A stretch of DNA of 64,000 bases from Kaistella palustris DSM 21579. GTDB taxonomy: Bacteria > Bacteroidota > Bacteroidia > Flavobacteriales > Weeksellaceae. The position numbers were made by a program, and so were the translations under genes. How positions within the stretch are numbered: position 1 is the stretch's first letter; every line of letters begins with the position of its first letter. Shown piece after piece: positions 61,370 to 64,000 of this stretch. The stretch is taken from positions 310,001 to 374,000 of the forward strand of contig NZ_AULL01000013.1 in NCBI RefSeq assembly GCF_000422265.1, read 5' to 3'. The notes below the pieces were generated by a model. The model was given only the letters and a program-made list of their open reading frames with translations, ran no database searches and had not been told where the DNA came from.

Positions 61370-62152
61370 TTAGTTCTTAACTACTTTTCTGCTCACTTTT
61401 GCAGAACCGTTATCAACTGTTACAATATATATTCCTTTTACCAGAGAAGATGTATTGATTTTTTCAGCATTGTTGATTCTGTTTGAACTGATCAGTTTAC
61501 CGTCTGCAGAGAAGATATTTACAGTTGCTCTTCCTGGAAGCATAACCTGCAAATCATTTCCTACGATGGTATTCATTTTCACCTGGCTGTCAAACGCTTT
61601 CACGTCGGTCACTGCCATAGTTCCGGCTTCGTAAGCGGAGAAGTCATCGAACTCAGCAATGGTAGCATTGTTGTATGCACGCACCGCAACTTCAAGTACG
61701 GTACTTCCCGGGCCGGCAGGCATTGTAGCAGTATACATAGTCCACTGAGCCGCTGACGGCAAATATCCGTTGTTTGTTCTGAAACTATCTGTTGTCGCGT
61801 CCGGAGTGGTGTAAACAGGAGCTCCACCTGCTACGGTTTTGTATAAACTCCAAAGTCTTGTATCGGAATCATCACCAGCGGATTTGTACCAGAAAGAAAT
61901 TGTATAAGATTTACCTTCGGTAATGGGAACAGTCTGGTAAAAACCTGTGGTAGCTGTAACTCCCGCATACGCAGCATAGTTAGCGCCGGTATGTGGTGCC
62001 GTTGTAGCAATCATAGGTGCTGTATAACTTGCTGTGGGACCTGCTGCCCAAGGAGCAAGACCGCTCTCAAAGCCTGGATTTACAAGCAGTTCCTGGCCAA
62101 AAGCAGTTGAACTTAACGCAATTACGCCTAAAACAGTAAATAATTTTTTCAT
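61370..62152 (-). CDS. T9SS cargo protein with carbohydrate-binding-like domain
   Basis: 260 residues: signal peptide (MKKLFTVLGVIALSSTAFGQ), a jelly-roll domain of CBM type (ELLVNPGFESGLAPW, GKSYTISFWYK, FDDFSAYEAG) to about residue 180, then a type A T9SS sorting domain (NTIVGNDLQVMLPGRATVNIF, GKLISSNRINN, LVKGIYIVTV, KVVKN). Expected to be secreted and attached to the surface. Ligand unknown. Confidence 0.88.
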   Translation of the reverse strand: MKKLFTVLGVIALSSTAFGQELLVNPGFESGLAPWAAGPTASYTAPMIATTAPHTGANYAAYAGVTATTGFYQTVPITEGKSYTISFWYKSAGDDSDTRLWSLYKTVAGGAPVYTTPDATTDSFRTNNGYLPSAAQWTMYTATMPAGPGSTVLEVAVRAYNNATIAEFDDFSAYEAGTMAVTDVKAFDSQVKMNTIVGNDLQVMLPGRATVNIFSADGKLISSNRINNAEKINTSSLVKGIYIVTVDNGSAKVSRKVVKN

Positions 62153-62192
62153 TTTTTTTTAAATTAAGTTGTTAATATTTTATTTGATAAAG

Positions 62193-62200
62193 CAAATTTA
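62193..62200 (-). promoter_or_regulatory. -7 element of the first T9SS cargo gene (TAAATTTG)
   Basis: A perfect TAnnTTTG on the minus strand, 40 bases before the ATG. Confidence 0.45.
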
Positions 62201-62247
62201 CGAATTTGTTTTTCGATTCTGTATTTTATAATACTAATGTTTGTCAT

Positions 62248-62277
62248 GCAAAAAGGTTACCATTGCTGATAACCTTT
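62248..62277 (-). terminator. terminator of the second T9SS cargo gene
   Basis: AAAGGTTA and TAACCTTT pair around a 10-nt loop, followed on the minus strand by Ts. Confidence 0.6.
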
Positions 62278-62296
62278 GGAAAAATATTTCTGAAAA

Positions 62297-63049
62297 TCAC
62301 TTTTTCATAATTTTTTGTGAAATTTTGTTACCGTTAACAACTGCAGTTACGATATACATACCTTTTGGTAAAGTCGCCACGTCCAAAGCTGTATTTTGGT
62401 TTACAGAAGCAGTCTTAACTACCTGACCGTTGGTATTGATCACTTTTATATCTGCTTTATCTGCAAACAAAATAGAGTTACCCACAACTGTGTTTTTCAC
62501 AAGATTCACTTTGGCCGCGTTTACGTTGCCCACTGCCTGAGTAGGTGCTTTAACCACGATATCATCAATAAAGAATCTGTTGTTTGCAGCAACTGCGGCA
62601 GCAAACACAAGTTTACTGGTGGATGTGCCTCCAGTGATCTGAATTGTATAGGTTGTAAATGCTCCCTTAACCATCGTTACAGTCGTCATATCCAAAGTAC
62701 CACCACCGATAATATCCACATTCAATGTTAATTTCTCGCTGGCACCATCCCAGGCGCCCGCACGGAAAGTAAGCGTAGCAACACCGGAAAGTTCGGTTAA
62801 TGCAGGTGTGGTAATAGATCCAAGCTTGCTGCCGGTTCCTCCTTTTAAGCATTGGTCACCTTTGTACATGTTGGAATACACCCAGTCTGCAGGTGCGGTT
62901 GCCGCGGTGTTGGCCGCAGATCCGCTCCAGGCTCCGTCGTTTCCGCCGGTACCGTTCACATCATCGAAAGTGGCGCTAAAAACGGTTGTTTGTGCGCTTA
63001 CTGTTGCAGCTAAAGCTACAGCCGCGAATAAAGAATAGATTTTTTTCAT
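62297..63049 (-). CDS. T9SS cargo protein, beta-sandwich type
   Basis: 250 residues: signal peptide (MKKIYSLFAAVALAATVSAQ), a Thr/Gly/Ala-rich beta domain (VFSATFDDVNGTGGNDGAWSG, NRFFIDDIVVKAPT), and a type A T9SS sorting domain at the end (NTVVGNSILFADKADIKVINT, VDVATLPKGMYIVTA-like segment, KISQKIMKK). Same build as its neighbour; the two are paralogous in the tail but not in the body. Function unknown. Confidence 0.87.
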   Translation of the reverse strand: MKKIYSLFAAVALAATVSAQTTVFSATFDDVNGTGGNDGAWSGSAANTAATAPADWVYSNMYKGDQCLKGGTGSKLGSITTPALTELSGVATLTFRAGAWDGASEKLTLNVDIIGGGTLDMTTVTMVKGAFTTYTIQITGGTSTSKLVFAAAVAANNRFFIDDIVVKAPTQAVGNVNAAKVNLVKNTVVGNSILFADKADIKVINTNGQVVKTASVNQNTALDVATLPKGMYIVTAVVNGNKISQKIMKK

Positions 63050-63197
63050 AACTAAAAATTAATAAGGTTAATATTAGGCGCGAAAATACATACTTTATTG
63101 CGGATTTCCTAATCGCGCAAACATTTCCTAATATATGTCATAAAACAATTTTAAAAGCAGTTTTTCGTTACTTTACAAACTCCTTTTACGAGAAAAT

Positions 63198-64000
63198 TTG
63201 ACTCCAAAACTCCTCTTTTCCCTCCTCATTTTAGCAGTACAAATGTGCACGGCGCAGATCTTTACATGGAAAAACCCAAATATAACACAGGATTCCATTA
63301 AAAGAGATTCCATACTCGCTGCCAAAATTGATAAGGATGTGTTTTCCCGTGATACACTGGATTTTATAAGAACGCACAATAAGATCGTTGTGGATGAAGG
63401 TGTTCTTGTAAAAAATCCACGCGCTCAATTACTGGGAGATCTAAACTCAAAAGGTTCCATCATTCGCGGCATCACGTTCGGGAATAACCAGGGACAAAGC
63501 GTGCAGAGTTCTATGGATCTGCAGATTTCGGGAAAACTGTCAAAAGATGTTTCGGTTCTTGCGTCGATATCCGATCATAATCTGCCCATTCAGGCGGATG
63601 GCTATACGCAGACATTGGAAGAATTTGATAAGATCTATATGCAGCTTAACATTAAAGATAATTCGATCCTGCGGGCCGGACATCTTGATCTCGTCAATGA
63701 CAGCACTTACTTTGCACGGTTTCAGCGCAGGAGCATGGGCCTGCAGTTTCAAACCCTCTTCGGTAGCCACAATAAAACTTCCTTTGATTTATCTGCAGGA
63801 GTCGCGCGGAGTGAGTTTCACCGCATCCGCTTTCAGGGAGTCGAGGGCAATCAGGGACCGTACAGGCTTACAGGAAAAAACGCCGAACAGTTCATCACCA
63901 TTATCTCCGGCTCGGACCAGGTTTTTATTGACGGTATATTAATGAAACGCGGCGAGAATCAGGATTACGTCATTAATTATAATACCGGCGAAATTACATT
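63198..64000 (+). CDS. large outer-membrane protein, 5' part only (TTG start)
   Basis: An open frame of about 267 residues that runs off the right edge. It begins with TTG and a clear signal peptide (TTG-TPKLLFSLLILAVQMCTAQ); no ATG upstream of this is in frame before a stop or non-signal sequence. KGSIIRGITFGNNQGQSV, DVSVLASISDHNLPIQADG, GHLDLVNDSTYFARF, FQGVEGNQGPYRLTGKN and GSDQVFIDGILMKRGENQDY recall a family of large (about 1,000-residue) Bacteroidota surface proteins of unknown function. Confidence 0.75.
   Translation, partial: MTPKLLFSLLILAVQMCTAQIFTWKNPNITQDSIKRDSILAAKIDKDVFSRDTLDFIRTHNKIVVDEGVLVKNPRAQLLGDLNSKGSIIRGITFGNNQGQSVQSSMDLQISGKLSKDVSVLASISDHNLPIQADGYTQTLEEFDKIYMQLNIKDNSILRAGHLDLVNDSTYFARFQRRSMGLQFQTLFGSHNKTSFDLSAGVARSEFHRIRFQGVEGNQGPYRLTGKNAEQFITIISGSDQVFIDGILMKRGENQDYVINYNTGEIT

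Overview
The window is a stretch of a Flavobacteriia (Bacteroidota) chromosome, most like Chryseobacterium, Kaistella or another Weeksellaceae member. The evidence is type IX secretion (T9SS) C-terminal sorting domains on three secreted proteins, promoters with the Bacteroidota -7 element TAnnTTTG, few Shine-Dalgarno sites, DUF5606, DUF4846 and DUF349 genes, a complete nuo operon of flavobacterial type, and typical flavobacterial intergenic repeats. No rRNA, tRNA, insertion sequence, prophage or CRISPR array was seen.

Layout. 0-9.5 kb is housekeeping: a secreted endonuclease I with T9SS tail (cut at the left edge), aroE, a large DUF349 protein, ribD, an IMPACT/YigZ protein, a membrane Zn-peptidase and a GNAT-like protein. 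9.6-24 kb is the 14-gene nuoA-N operon for respiratory complex I; it carries an extra predicted outer-membrane protein gene between nuoF and nuoG and a structured repeat element between nuoH and nuoI. 24.1-32.7 kb is a TetR-controlled efflux operon (TolC, HlyD-like lipoprotein, two ABC ATPases, two ABC-2 permeases) with two small membrane or lipoprotein genes. 32.7-35.8 kb holds mazG, a DUF5606 gene, def and ruvX on the minus strand and a SixA-like phosphatase. 36-45 kb is mixed metabolism: a serine hydrolase, two AhpD-like proteins, a PLP decarboxylase, a deaminase, aconitase and rlmF.

45.3-51.9 kb is the most interesting part: a curli-type (type VIII secretion) functional-amyloid locus. A LuxR-type regulator with a pseudo-receiver domain (CsgD-like) converges on a minus-strand operon. 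In transcription order this encodes a giant curlin made of exactly 36 eleven-residue units, a small curlin-like protein, a CsgE with an N-terminal CsgH-like domain, CsgF, a CsgG carrying an extra C-terminal beta-barrel, and a beta-propeller lipoprotein. A strong hairpin terminator behind the curlin gene probably sets the ratio of fibre subunit to secretion machinery.

52-64 kb holds a META-domain lipoprotein, a eukaryotic-type fused UMP synthase, a FrnE-like DsbA protein, a GreA/GreB-like factor, an MFS exporter, YceI, a DUF4846 protein, a large surface protein with a degenerate M1-peptidase region, two small T9SS cargo proteins, and the start of a large outer-membrane protein that begins with TTG and runs off the right edge.

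Two repeat classes run through the intergenic DNA: tandem arrays whose unit is almost always exactly 7 bp but whose sequence differs at each site, and two copies of a roughly 100-bp structured element sharing the core AGCCC-GA-TTGAAC-GG.
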